Part shown: positions 9,207 through 16,526 of the stretch, one piece after another
Layout of the letters: each line of letters begins with the position of its first letter
How positions within the stretch are numbered: position 1 is the first letter of the stretch
Source of the DNA: CAWAYR01 sp050250955
GTDB taxonomy: Bacteria > Acidobacteriota > Vicinamibacteria > Vicinamibacterales > UBA2999
Length of the DNA: 64,000 bases
NCBI GenBank assembly: GCA_050250955.1
Contig: JBFWNR010000002.1
Location: 1 to 64,000 of the forward strand
Direction: 5' to 3'
The notes under the pieces: generated by a model
Databases searched by the model: none
The model's input: only the letters and a program-made list of their open reading frames with translations
Told to the model about the DNA's origin: nothing
Translations under genes and position numbers: made by a program

Positions 9207-9231
9207 GGGTGTGCGGCTGTGGCACACCCCC
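9207..9231 (+). terminator. Hairpin after the BNR-repeat gene, terminator or activator site
   Basis: Perfect 9-bp stem GGGGTGTGC / GCACACCCC with a 7-nt loop, 16 nt after the stop codon. There is no T-run, so intrinsic termination would be weak. It lies about 70-95 bp upstream of the predicted sigma-54 start near 9301 and could instead be an enhancer-type binding site. Confidence 0.45.
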
Positions 9232-9274
9232 CGCTCCGGGCCGGATTTCGCCGGCGGCGCCGGCGGATTCAAGC

Positions 9275-9290
9275 CGGCACGGCGCTTGCC
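9275..9290 (+). promoter_or_regulatory. Sigma-54 (-24/-12) promoter of the HD-GYP regulator
   Basis: CGGCACGGCGCTTGCC matches TGGCAC-N5-TTGCW with GGCAC and TTGC intact and GG to GC spacing of 12; only the flanking T and W differ. The predicted transcription start near 9301 is 14 nt before the ATG at 9315 and excludes the longer upstream reading frame. A weaker tandem match (TGGCAC-N5-CCGC) lies at 9221-9235. Confidence 0.6.
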
Positions 9291-9314
9291 GATTGTGCGG
9301 GCGGAGTGTCCGCC

Positions 9315-10448
9315 ATGGTCCCGCACGCCGATCGCGTCCCGTCCCTGCCGCTGATTCCCGCCACGCCGGCCGCCGCGGGCGACATCCCGACCGTGCTGGT
9401 CGTCGGCGACTCGAACGAAGTGCGCGCTGTGGCGCGCGCCCTCGGGCGAGCCGGGGTGCCCGCCGAGGCCCTCGCCAGCGCTGCGGCGGCTGGCGAGTGG
9501 CTGGACCGGGCGACGCCGGCGGTCCTGGTCGTCGACATCGACGCCGCCCACGGGGAGGCGCTGGCGCTCTGCCGCCGCGCGAAGCGCGAGAGCGCAACCC
9601 GGCTGGTGCCGATCATCCTGCTCTCCGACGACCGCCGGCGCGACCAGCGCCTGGCCGGGATCGAGACCGGCGCCGAGGCGCTGTTGCCCAAGCCCTTCGA
9701 CCCCGAGGAGCTCCTCGCCCGCGTCCGCGCCTTCAGCCGCGTCAGCCAGTACACCAGCGACCTCGACTCGGCGGCGTCGATCATCATGACGATCACCGCC
9801 ATGATCGAGGCGCGCGAGTCGGCGCCAGGCCACTGCTACCGGATGGCCAACTACGCCACGGCCCTCGGCCGGGCGCTGCGGCTCGCCGACGCCGATCTCA
9901 CGACGCTGTATCGCGGCGCCTTCCTGCACGACATCGGCATGCTGGCGATCCCCGACGCGATCCTCCGCAAGGGCGGGCGGCTGGAACCGGACGAGTACGA
10001 CGTCATCAAGTCGCACCCGGTGATCGGCGACACCCTGTGCGCCAACCTGCGCACGCTGCACGGCGTGCGGCCGATCGTCCGCCACCACCACGAACGGCTC
10101 GACGGCTCGGGCTATCCCGACGGCCTGGCCGGCGACGCCGTGCCGGTGCTGGCGCAGATCGTCAGCATCGTCGACACGTTCGAGGCGATCACGATGGGGC
10201 GCGAGTACGTCGCCGCGCGCCCGGCGCGCCAGGCCCTCGACGTGCTCCGTCACGAGGTCCACGTCGGCTGGCGCCGCCCGGAGATCGTCGACGCGTTCGC
10301 CGCCCTGGTGCAGAGCGGCGCGCTGGAGACGTTCTCGACGCCGCTCGACGACGTCGCCGCCGCCGAACTCGATGCCTTCTCGGCGGACCTGCAGCGGATT
10401 GCTGCCACGCCGCTGCTCGATCTCACGCCGTGGACGCCCCGGTCATGA
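9315..10448 (+). CDS. Response regulator with HD-GYP c-di-GMP phosphodiesterase domain, 377 aa
   Basis: The first 140 residues form a receiver domain: VVDID holds the phosphoacceptor Asp, LLSDD the Ser, and LPKPF the Lys; the usual acidic pair is reduced to GD in VVGDS. Residues of about 150-330 are HD-GYP with the key motifs intact: HDIG, HHHERLDGSGYP and IVSIVDTFEAIT. The protein should hydrolyse cyclic-di-GMP when phosphorylated; the activity is inferred from the motifs. ATG 9315 was chosen because GGCGGAG precedes it by 8 nt and the sigma-54 promoter fixes the transcript start. GTG 9306 is an alternative. The stop overlaps the start of the next gene (ATGATG at 10445), so the two are translationally coupled. 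No histidine kinase is adjacent. Confidence 0.88.
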   Translation: MVPHADRVPSLPLIPATPAAAGDIPTVLVVGDSNEVRAVARALGRAGVPAEALASAAAAGEWLDRATPAVLVVDIDAAHGEALALCRRAKRESATRLVPIILLSDDRRRDQRLAGIETGAEALLPKPFDPEELLARVRAFSRVSQYTSDLDSAASIIMTITAMIEARESAPGHCYRMANYATALGRALRLADADLTTLYRGAFLHDIGMLAIPDAILRKGGRLEPDEYDVIKSHPVIGDTLCANLRTLHGVRPIVRHHHERLDGSGYPDGLAGDAVPVLAQIVSIVDTFEAITMGREYVAARPARQALDVLRHEVHVGWRRPEIVDAFAALVQSGALETFSTPLDDVAAAELDAFSADLQRIAATPLLDLTPWTPRS

Positions 10449-11431
10449 TGCACGAGCCGCCGACCGTGGCCGAGCCCGCGGCGACCCGCGCCGCGCCGGG
10501 GCGGCCGGCCGTGCGCCGCACCGGACCGGCGCTGCTGCGGCGCCCGGTGCCCTCGTTCCACGGCCTCATCGGCCGGACGCCGGCCATGGAGCAGCTCTTC
10601 GCGACCATGGCCCGCTTCGCGCCGCACGCGCGCACGACGCTCATCACCGGGGAGGTCGGTACCGGCAAGGCCGCCGTGGCCCGCACGCTCTACCGGCTGG
10701 GCCCGCACCGCGGCGGGGCGTTCGTGCCGATCGTGTGTGCGGGAGCCGAGGCCGACGACGCGGCGTGGCCGCCCCGCGGAGCGGCGGCACCTGCCGACGC
10801 GACCTACTACTACGCGGACGTCGCCGATCTGGCCGCGCCCGATCAACGGCGGCTGCTGCGGCTGGTCGCGGCCGACGACGCGCCGGCGGCGACCGGCCCG
10901 CACGTGATCGCCGCCACCGCGCAGGACCTGCCGGCGGCCATGGCCGCCGGGCGGTTCCGCTCGGATCTCTTCTACCGGCTCGGCGTGTTCACGCTGCACC
11001 TGCCGGCGCTGCGCGAACGGCCCGACGACCTGCCGGCGCTGGCGTCGGCGTTCCTCGCTGACGTTCACCGTCGGCTCGGCCTCGCTGCCCGTGGTCTGAC
11101 CCCGGGCGCGCTGGGCGTGCTGCAGGCCCACAGCTGGCCGGGCAACCTGCGGGAACTGCAGAACGTCCTGGAGCGGGCGGCGGTCCTGAGCGACCACGAC
11201 GTGGTGGGGGAGGGCGCCGTCCGGGCCGCGCTGGCCGGGTCGGCGACCACGCCGGGCCCGCAGCGCCCGTCGCCGTCCGAGCCGCCGCCCACCGGCCGGC
11301 TCGACGAGGCCCAGCGCGCACACGTGCGCGCGGTGCTTCGCGGCGAGCACGGCAACAAGAGCCGGGCCGCCGCCCGGCTGGGCATCAGCCGACGCGCGCT
11401 CTACCGTCTGCTCGCCCGGCTCGGCGCCTGA
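10445..11431 (+). CDS. NtrC-family AAA+ regulator lacking the GAFTGA loop, Fis-type HTH, 328 aa
   Basis: An AAA+ domain of bacterial enhancer-binding type is clear: Walker A GEVGTGKAA near residues 69-77, sensor I with arginine finger (VIAATAQDL, GRFRSDLFYRL), sensor II (WPGNLRELQNVLERA), then a Fis-like HTH (GNKSRAAARLGISRRALYRLL). There is no N-terminal receiver. The segment that normally holds the sigma-54-contacting GAFTGA loop is missing: VPIVCAG is followed after about 18 residues by the Walker B region. That region is itself altered, with YYYADVADL where families have LFLDEIGEL (D to A, E to D). It therefore probably binds DNA but cannot remodel sigma-54 in the usual way. It overlaps the HD-GYP gene and should share its promoter. 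Confidence 0.85.
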   Translation: MMHEPPTVAEPAATRAAPGRPAVRRTGPALLRRPVPSFHGLIGRTPAMEQLFATMARFAPHARTTLITGEVGTGKAAVARTLYRLGPHRGGAFVPIVCAGAEADDAAWPPRGAAAPADATYYYADVADLAAPDQRRLLRLVAADDAPAATGPHVIAATAQDLPAAMAAGRFRSDLFYRLGVFTLHLPALRERPDDLPALASAFLADVHRRLGLAARGLTPGALGVLQAHSWPGNLRELQNVLERAAVLSDHDVVGEGAVRAALAGSATTPGPQRPSPSEPPPTGRLDEAQRAHVRAVLRGEHGNKSRAAARLGISRRALYRLLARLGA

Positions 11432-11474
11432 CACGCACGCCGGCCGCCTGGAACCGGCCTGCTACAATCGCGGC

Positions 11475-11747
11475 GTGCGAACGGCGCGGCGCTACCTCGT
11501 CTCGGGCCGCGTCCAGGGCGTCGGCTATCGCTACTTCGTGCTCGAGGCGGCGCGTCGCGAGGACCTGCACGGCTGGGTGCGCAACCTCGACGACGGCCGC
11601 GTGGAAGTCGAGGCGGAGGGCGCCGGCGACGCCCTCGAACGCTTCGAACGTGCGCTCTGGCGCGGCCCGGCGCACGCCCGGGTCGAGGCGGTGGCCGCCG
11701 ACGACATCGGCCCCGGCCATCACGCCGCCTCCTTCACCGTCGCCTAG
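11475..11747 (+). CDS. acyP: Acylphosphatase, 90 aa
   Basis: Complete small acylphosphatase. The phosphate-binding loop GRVQGVGYRYF supplies the catalytic Arg, and GWVRNLDDGRVEV supplies the catalytic Asn. It hydrolyses acyl phosphates such as 1,3-bisphosphoglycerate or carbamoyl phosphate in the cytosol. Its length is typical for the family. The GTG start lies only 6 nt after a TACAAT -10 box (11463-11468), so the message may be leaderless. The apt gene begins 18 bp downstream. Confidence 0.93.
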   Translation: MRTARRYLVSGRVQGVGYRYFVLEAARREDLHGWVRNLDDGRVEVEAEGAGDALERFERALWRGPAHARVEAVAADDIGPGHHAASFTVA

Positions 11748-11765
11748 TCGCGTCCCTCCGCTCCC

Positions 11766-12281
11766 ATGGACCACCTGAAGTCGAAGATCCGACACGTCCC
11801 CGACTTTCCGAAGCCGGGCATCCTCTTCTACGACATCACGACGCTGCTGGCCGATCCGGTCGGTCTGCGCGACACGATTGAGGCGCTGGCCGGGCCCTAC
11901 CGTGACGCCGGCATCCAGCGGGTGGTCGGCATCGAAAGCCGCGGCTTCATCCTCGCCGCAGCGATCGCCGATCGGCTCGGTGCCGGCTTCGTGCCCATCC
12001 GCAAGCCCGGCAAGCTGCCGGCGACGACGCTCGGCGAGGTTTACGCGCTCGAGTACGGCAGCGACGCGCTGGAGATCCACGCTGACGCGATCACGGCCGG
12101 CCAGCGCGTGCTCATCGTCGACGACGTGCTCGCCACCGGCGGCACGGCGCGGGCCGCGGCGACGCTCGTCCGGCGCCTCGGCGGCGACATCCACGCCCTG
12201 GCCTTCCTCATCGAGCTCGGTGTGCTCGGCGGGCGCGGCAAGCTGGACGGAACGCCGGTGTTCTCCGTGCTGCGCTACTGA
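11766..12281 (+). CDS. apt: Adenine phosphoribosyltransferase, 171 aa
   Basis: Converts adenine and PRPP to AMP in purine salvage. Family signatures are visible in order: the N-terminal MDHLKSKIRHVPDFPKPGILFYDITTLL, the adenine-site region GIESRGFILA, the flexible loop with RKPGKLPATT, and the PRPP-binding motif VLIVDDVLATGGTA. Full length for the family. It follows acyP by 18 bp and is probably co-transcribed with it. No terminator is visible before the 168-bp gap to the beta-helix gene. Confidence 0.96.
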   Translation: MDHLKSKIRHVPDFPKPGILFYDITTLLADPVGLRDTIEALAGPYRDAGIQRVVGIESRGFILAAAIADRLGAGFVPIRKPGKLPATTLGEVYALEYGSDALEIHADAITAGQRVLIVDDVLATGGTARAAATLVRRLGGDIHALAFLIELGVLGGRGKLDGTPVFSVLRY

Positions 12282-12449
12282 GCTCGAGCCCCGCGACCAA
12301 CTCGCTGCCGCCGGACTCTCGAGCGGCTGACGTTACCGCGTCGTCACGAAAACGCCACCAGGTCGTCGTGCGCCTCCGCGACATTCACGCGGGCGCTGAC
12401 GCGTCACGGGCCGCTGGGTGCCCGCGCCGTCCGCGCCCGAGGAGGCTCC

Positions 12450-13841
12450 GTGATCCATCGCCTGACCGCTCCCGTGCTCGCCCTGGCCCTGGCGCTGCCG
12501 CTCGCCGCCCCCGCGGCCGCCGTCGCCGCGACCGCCCTCGTGCTCAACGCCCGCAACGCCGGTCCGGGATCGTTCCGCGACGCGGTGGATCGCGCCAACG
12601 GCAATCCGGCAATCACCACCATCCAGTTCCTGCCGACGGTGCGGACGATTCGATTGACGGCGACGGTCGAGTTCACGGGGCGCCAGCCCCTCGGCATCCA
12701 GGGGGCCGGGGCGACGCTCGACGGCGCCGGGCTCGCCAGCGGCGCGGTGCTGCTCGCCACCGGCGGCGGCGACCTCGCGGTGTCGAACCTCACCGTGCGC
12801 GGCGGCCCGGCCGAGGGCCTCGACGTCGAGGTGCCGCCGACCGCCACCGGGGTGCAGCGGGTGTGGCTCTTCAACGTCGCGGTCATCGACAACCTCGGTC
12901 ACGGCGTCCTGGTCAACGATCAGGTCGATCCGACCGCGCCCGACGAGGGCGAGCCGAACCCCGCCGGATCGGCGGCCGGCCTAGAGGTCACGGTGCTGGC
13001 CAGCCGCTTTCTTCACAACGGCTTCAGCGTGTCGGACCGCGACGGCGTGCGGGTGAACGAAGGCGGTGACGGCCACCTCGTCTTCGTGATGCGCCTGTCG
13101 GCGGCCGACGGCAACGGCGCCGACGGCGTCGAACTCGACGAACGCGGCCGCGGCGACGTGCGTATCGACGTCTTCGGCTCGCGCTTCACCGCCAACGGCC
13201 CGCTCGACCCGGCCGATCTCGACGACGGCTTCGACATCGACGAGCTGAACGAGGGCAGCATCATCGGCCAGGTGGGGCTGACCAGCGCCAACGACAACTT
13301 CGAGGAGGGACTCGACTTCAACGAGAACCACGCCGGGGACCTGCGCGTGAACCTGCTGCTCGTCGAAGCCAACGGCAACCGCGAGGAAGCGATCGACTAC
13401 GAAGAGGACGACGACTTCGCCGGCGGCGGCGACCTGGTGACGACGATGGTCGGCGTCCGCGCCAGCGGCAGCGGCGCCGACGGCGGCGATGGCGCCGTGA
13501 AGATCCGCGAGAAGGGCGCCGGCAACCTGCAGGCCTGGCTGAACGGCGTCGACACCCGCGGCAACGATTACGACGGCATCAACATCCGCGAAGACGCCGA
13601 CGGGTGGCTGCAGGCCTCGATCGTCCGCGCGACCAGCACCGGCAACGCCGGGGAAGGCATCGTCTACGACGAGCGCGGGGACGGCGACCTGAGTGCGGCG
13701 CTGGCCAATTCGACGGCGCTCGGCAACGGCGGGCCGGACCTGTTCGCCAACCAGGCCTCGACCGGCGCCGGGACCTTCATGATCACCAACGTGACCTTCG
13801 CCAGCAGCGGCGGCAACGTCACCCCGACCGTCACCCCCTGA
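12450..13841 (+). CDS. Secreted right-handed beta-helix protein with acidic ladder, 463 aa
   Basis: GTG 12450, preceded by GAGGAGG, gives a signal peptide ending at AVAATA. The N-terminal part (NARNAGPGSFRDAVDRAN) is the typical cap of secreted beta-helix/choice-of-anchor proteins. From about residue 200, coils of roughly 35-45 residues repeat, each with a turn rich in acid: NEGGDG, DERGRG, DELNEGS, NENHAG, YEEDDD, REKGAG, REDADG, DERGDG. This stacks Glu/Asp residues along one face, suggesting Ca2+ binding or a polyelectrolyte surface (inference). No pectate-lyase catalytic residues are recognisable. The gene is monocistronic and ends at a strong hairpin. Confidence 0.78.
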   Translation: MIHRLTAPVLALALALPLAAPAAAVAATALVLNARNAGPGSFRDAVDRANGNPAITTIQFLPTVRTIRLTATVEFTGRQPLGIQGAGATLDGAGLASGAVLLATGGGDLAVSNLTVRGGPAEGLDVEVPPTATGVQRVWLFNVAVIDNLGHGVLVNDQVDPTAPDEGEPNPAGSAAGLEVTVLASRFLHNGFSVSDRDGVRVNEGGDGHLVFVMRLSAADGNGADGVELDERGRGDVRIDVFGSRFTANGPLDPADLDDGFDIDELNEGSIIGQVGLTSANDNFEEGLDFNENHAGDLRVNLLLVEANGNREEAIDYEEDDDFAGGGDLVTTMVGVRASGSGADGGDGAVKIREKGAGNLQAWLNGVDTRGNDYDGINIREDADGWLQASIVRATSTGNAGEGIVYDERGDGDLSAALANSTALGNGGPDLFANQASTGAGTFMITNVTFASSGGNVTPTVTP

Positions 13842-13865
13842 CGCTCGGGGAGAGAACGCGGCGCG

Positions 13866-13894
13866 AACGGCCCCGGCCGCACGCCGGGGCCGTT
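13866..13894. terminator. Bidirectional hairpin terminator
   Basis: Perfect 12-bp stem AACGGCCCCGGC / GCCGGGGCCGTT with a CGCAC loop, followed by CGTTTGT. It lies between the convergent beta-helix gene (ends 13841) and the lipoprotein gene (ends 13912), and can serve both. Confidence 0.8.
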
Positions 13895-13911
13895 CGTTTG
13901 TACGGGGCCGG

Positions 13912-14418
13912 TCAGTCGAGCGGCCCGGCCACGGCGACAGAGGCGCGGCAGACGACGCCGCCGCGTACCAGGGTCAGCTCGGCCGCCGTGGGCCGCATCG
14001 TCAAGGTCGCCCACCGTCCGCCTCGCGAGTTGGAGAACTCGCGGATCGCGAAGCCGACCTCGGTCCCGCGCGCCACGTCGAGCGTCGCGCCACCGACGTA
14101 GCGCCCGGTGGCCGGCCGTCGCCCGCCGCCGGCGACGGCGACACCGGCGATGGCCGCCTCGACGTCGTGCCAGTCCTGGCGGTCGCGATTGCGGACGGCG
14201 AGGACGTCGGCCGTCCAGCCGCGCAGCCGCGCCACCGGCGAATCGCGGCGCACCAGGGCCACGGCGACCGCAGCCGGATCGAGGGCGCACGGCGCCGGCG
14301 GCGGCGGCGGCGCGCACCCGCTGACCAGCGCCAGCGCGATGGCGGCGCACCACCTCCGACGCGGTATCCGCCCCCGCTGGTCGAAGCAACGCCGCGAGAT
14401 GGCCGTGTCGTACCGCAT
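13912..14418 (-). CDS. Hypothetical lipoprotein, 168 aa
   Basis: ATG 14418 gives a basic N-terminus followed by a hydrophobic stretch and lipobox LVSGC, then a Pro-rich linker (APPPPPAPC), so a lipid-anchored envelope protein is likely. The remainder alternates hydrophobic and polar residues, suggesting a beta-sandwich of about 110 residues. No family was recognised. It ends against the terminator at 13866-13894. Upstream lies tRNA-Arg on the same strand, 62 bp away, so the two could share transcription. Confidence 0.65.
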   Translation of the reverse strand: MRYDTAISRRCFDQRGRIPRRRWCAAIALALVSGCAPPPPPAPCALDPAAVAVALVRRDSPVARLRGWTADVLAVRNRDRQDWHDVEAAIAGVAVAGGGRRPATGRYVGGATLDVARGTEVGFAIREFSNSRGGRWATLTMRPTAAELTLVRGGVVCRASVAVAGPLD

Positions 14419-14480
14419 GTCGGTGAGGTCAGGTCGGATCGCGACGACCGGGGCCGGGCGTCGACGCCGTCGGCGGAAGG

Positions 14481-14556
14481 TGGCGCGCCCGGCGCGAATC
14501 GAACGCGCGACCCCCCGCTTAGGAGGCGGGTGCTCTATCCCCTGAGCTACGGGCGC
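14481..14556 (-). tRNA. tRNA-Arg (anticodon CCT)
   Basis: On the minus strand: acceptor GCGCCCG / CGGGCGC, D-arm GTAGCTCAGGGGATAGAGC, anticodon stem CCGCC with loop containing CCT (reads AGG), T-loop GTTCGATTC, and encoded CCA at 14483-14481. AGG is rare in such G+C-rich genomes, so this is expected to be a minor isoacceptor. Confidence 0.95.
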
Positions 14557-14650
14557 AACGTGGCTACTGTACCAGACCCGGTTCCGCGCCCGGACGCGTC
14601 CCGCCGACGAGGCCGGCGGCGTCGGTGCTACGCTGACGCCCGTCCCCCGG

Positions 14651-15739
14651 ATGAACCTCGACGACCTGCAGCGCCACTGGGACGCCTTCGGCCGCACCGA
14701 TCCGCTGTGGGCGATCCTCACCGACCCGGCGCGCAAGGGCGGCCGCTGGACGCCGGCCGAGTTCTTCGCCACCGGCGTGGCCGAGGTCGCCGCGCTCCTT
14801 GGCGAGGCGCGTCGCTTCGCGCTGCCCGAGCGGCGCCGGCGGGGCCTCGACTTCGGCTGCGGCGTCGGCCGGCTGACCCAGGCCCTGGCCGAGCACGTCG
14901 ACGAGGCGATCGGCCTCGACGTGGCGCCGTCGATGATCGCCCACGCCAGGGCCGCCAACCGCCACGGGACCCGGGTGCGCTACCAGGTGCAGGCCGGTCC
15001 GCCCCTGACCGCGATTGCCGACCGCTCGATCGACGTCGTCCTCACCGGCCGGGTCCTGCAGCACATTGCGCCGGACTACGCCCGCGTCTACGTCACCGAG
15101 CTGGCGCGGGTGCTGGCGCCCGGGGGCTTCCTCTCCTTCGACCTGCCGTCGCGGCCGCTCGAGGCGCCGCCGCTGCCGTCGGGGGCGATGCCCGCTGGGG
15201 CCTACCTCGCCGAGCTGACCGCCCGGTGGCTGCTGCAGGGGCGCGGCGTCGTCGAGGTCGCGGTCACCAACCGCGGCGCCTGGCCGTGGCCGGCCGGGTT
15301 GCCGTTGAACGTCGGCAACCACTGGCGCGCCGCCGACGGCGCGATGCTGGTGGTCGACGACCAGCGCGCCCCGGTGCCGCTGCCGCTGGCGCCTGCGGCG
15401 ACGGCGGTCGTCGAACTGTCCGTCGCCTGGCCGCCGCCGGCCGGCGCGACCGTGCTCGAGGTGGATGTCGTGCACGAAGGCGTGACCTGGTTCGCGGACC
15501 TGGGTTCGCCCGCGGCTCGGGTCGAGGTGGCGGGGACACCGGGGCCGTCGGCCCCGGCGCGGCCGACGGCCCCGGCCGGCTTCGAGCCGGTGATGGAGAT
15601 GCACGCCGTGCCCCGTCCCGAGGTCGAGGCCTTGCTGGCGGCGGCCGGCGTGCGGCTGCTGCAGGTCCGCGCCGAGACCCACTGCGGCCCGCGGTGGGAG
15701 GCGTGGCGCTACGACGTGACGGCCGACGGGCGGCGCTGA
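14651..15739 (+). CDS. SAM-dependent class I methyltransferase with C-terminal beta-sandwich domain, 362 aa
   Basis: Residues of about 60-175 form a Rossmann methyltransferase: motif I LDFGCGVGRLTQAL, then IGLDVAPSMIAHAR, VVLTGRVLQHI and LARVLAPGGFLSF. The region of about 195-300 (VEVAVTNRGAWPWPAG through GVTWFADLG) looks like an Ig-like or carbohydrate-binding beta-sandwich. The C-terminal 50 residues resemble the closing part of sugar or polysaccharide methyltransferases. The substrate is unknown; a glycan is a reasonable guess from the accessory domain. ATG 14651 follows a TACGCT box by about 20 nt. It is divergent from tRNA-Arg and not clearly in an operon with the TPR gene at 15775. Confidence 0.78.
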   Translation: MNLDDLQRHWDAFGRTDPLWAILTDPARKGGRWTPAEFFATGVAEVAALLGEARRFALPERRRRGLDFGCGVGRLTQALAEHVDEAIGLDVAPSMIAHARAANRHGTRVRYQVQAGPPLTAIADRSIDVVLTGRVLQHIAPDYARVYVTELARVLAPGGFLSFDLPSRPLEAPPLPSGAMPAGAYLAELTARWLLQGRGVVEVAVTNRGAWPWPAGLPLNVGNHWRAADGAMLVVDDQRAPVPLPLAPAATAVVELSVAWPPPAGATVLEVDVVHEGVTWFADLGSPAARVEVAGTPGPSAPARPTAPAGFEPVMEMHAVPRPEVEALLAAAGVRLLQVRAETHCGPRWEAWRYDVTADGRR

Positions 15740-15774
15740 TACACTCAGGGGTCCGCCACTGACGCGGCCAGCCT

Positions 15775-16512
15775 ATGAAGCACTCCGAGCGAGAACACCT
15801 GAAGGAAAACGAGGTGGCCAAGGCCCTGGCAGCCGCCAACGCGGCCCTCGGGCAGCACCGGTCGCTCTATCTGGCGATCGCCGGCGCGCTGGTGGTCGTG
15901 CTCGTCGCCGCTGCCGGCTACACGACCTGGCGCCGCAACGCCGACAACGTCGTCAGCGGCCTGCTCGCCGATGCGATGGTGGTCTACGAGGCGCCGGTCC
16001 AGGCGCCGATGCCGCCGGCCGAGGCCGGCTCCACCGCGGCGCCCACCCAGCCGCCGGGTACGTATCCGACCGAGCGGGCCAAGCTCGAAGCCGCGCTGCC
16101 CAAGTTCCTGGCCGCCGCCGAGGCCAGCCCGTCGAGCGGACCGGGCCGCCTGGCGCGGTTCAACGCCGCCTCGATCCTGGTCTCTCTCGGCCGCTTCGAC
16201 GAAGCCCGCGCGCAGTACGACCAGCTCGCCGCCGGCTCCGATCTGGTGGCCCGTGGGGCGGCACTCGGCCGCGCTCAGGCGCAAATCCGCGCCGGCCAGT
16301 TCGAACCCGCGATCGAGAGCCTCAAGGCCCTCAGCACCCAGACCGGTGGGCCGATTCCCGTCGACGGCGTGCTGATGGAACTGGCCCGCGCCTACCGCGA
16401 CTCCGGCAAGGTCGAGGACGCGCGCAAGACGCTCAACGAGATCGTCGAGAAGCACGCCGAGTCGCCGTTTGCGGCCGAGGCGCGCAGCGAGCTCGACAAG
16501 CTCAAGGGCTAG
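15775..16512 (+). CDS. TPR-containing single-pass membrane protein (YfgM-like), 245 aa
   Basis: The N-terminal 30 residues are charged and cytosolic. One transmembrane helix follows (SLYLAIAGALVVVLVAAAGY, about residues 30-49). The periplasmic part has a Pro/Ala-rich linker and three to four tetratricopeptide helices (ARFNAASILVSLGRFDEARAQY, AQAQIRAGQFEPAIESL, LARAYRDSGKVEDARKTL). This architecture matches YfgM-type proteins, which act with periplasmic chaperones at the Sec translocon or in envelope stress. A TACACT box at 15740-15745 may be its -10. The stop is 14 bp from the convergent mutS stop. Confidence 0.75.
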   Translation: MKHSEREHLKENEVAKALAAANAALGQHRSLYLAIAGALVVVLVAAAGYTTWRRNADNVVSGLLADAMVVYEAPVQAPMPPAEAGSTAAPTQPPGTYPTERAKLEAALPKFLAAAEASPSSGPGRLARFNAASILVSLGRFDEARAQYDQLAAGSDLVARGAALGRAQAQIRAGQFEPAIESLKALSTQTGGPIPVDGVLMELARAYRDSGKVEDARKTLNEIVEKHAESPFAAEARSELDKLKG

Positions 16513-16526
16513 CGGCTCGACCCCAC

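Noticed and set aside
9219..9314. Longer N-terminus of the HD-GYP regulator
   Set aside because: The sigma-54 promoter at 9275-9290 lies inside it and it encodes only an Arg-rich stretch without domain support.
6666..10262. 1198-codon minus-strand frame
   Set aside because: Antisense to the BNR-repeat and HD-GYP genes; lacks family motifs.
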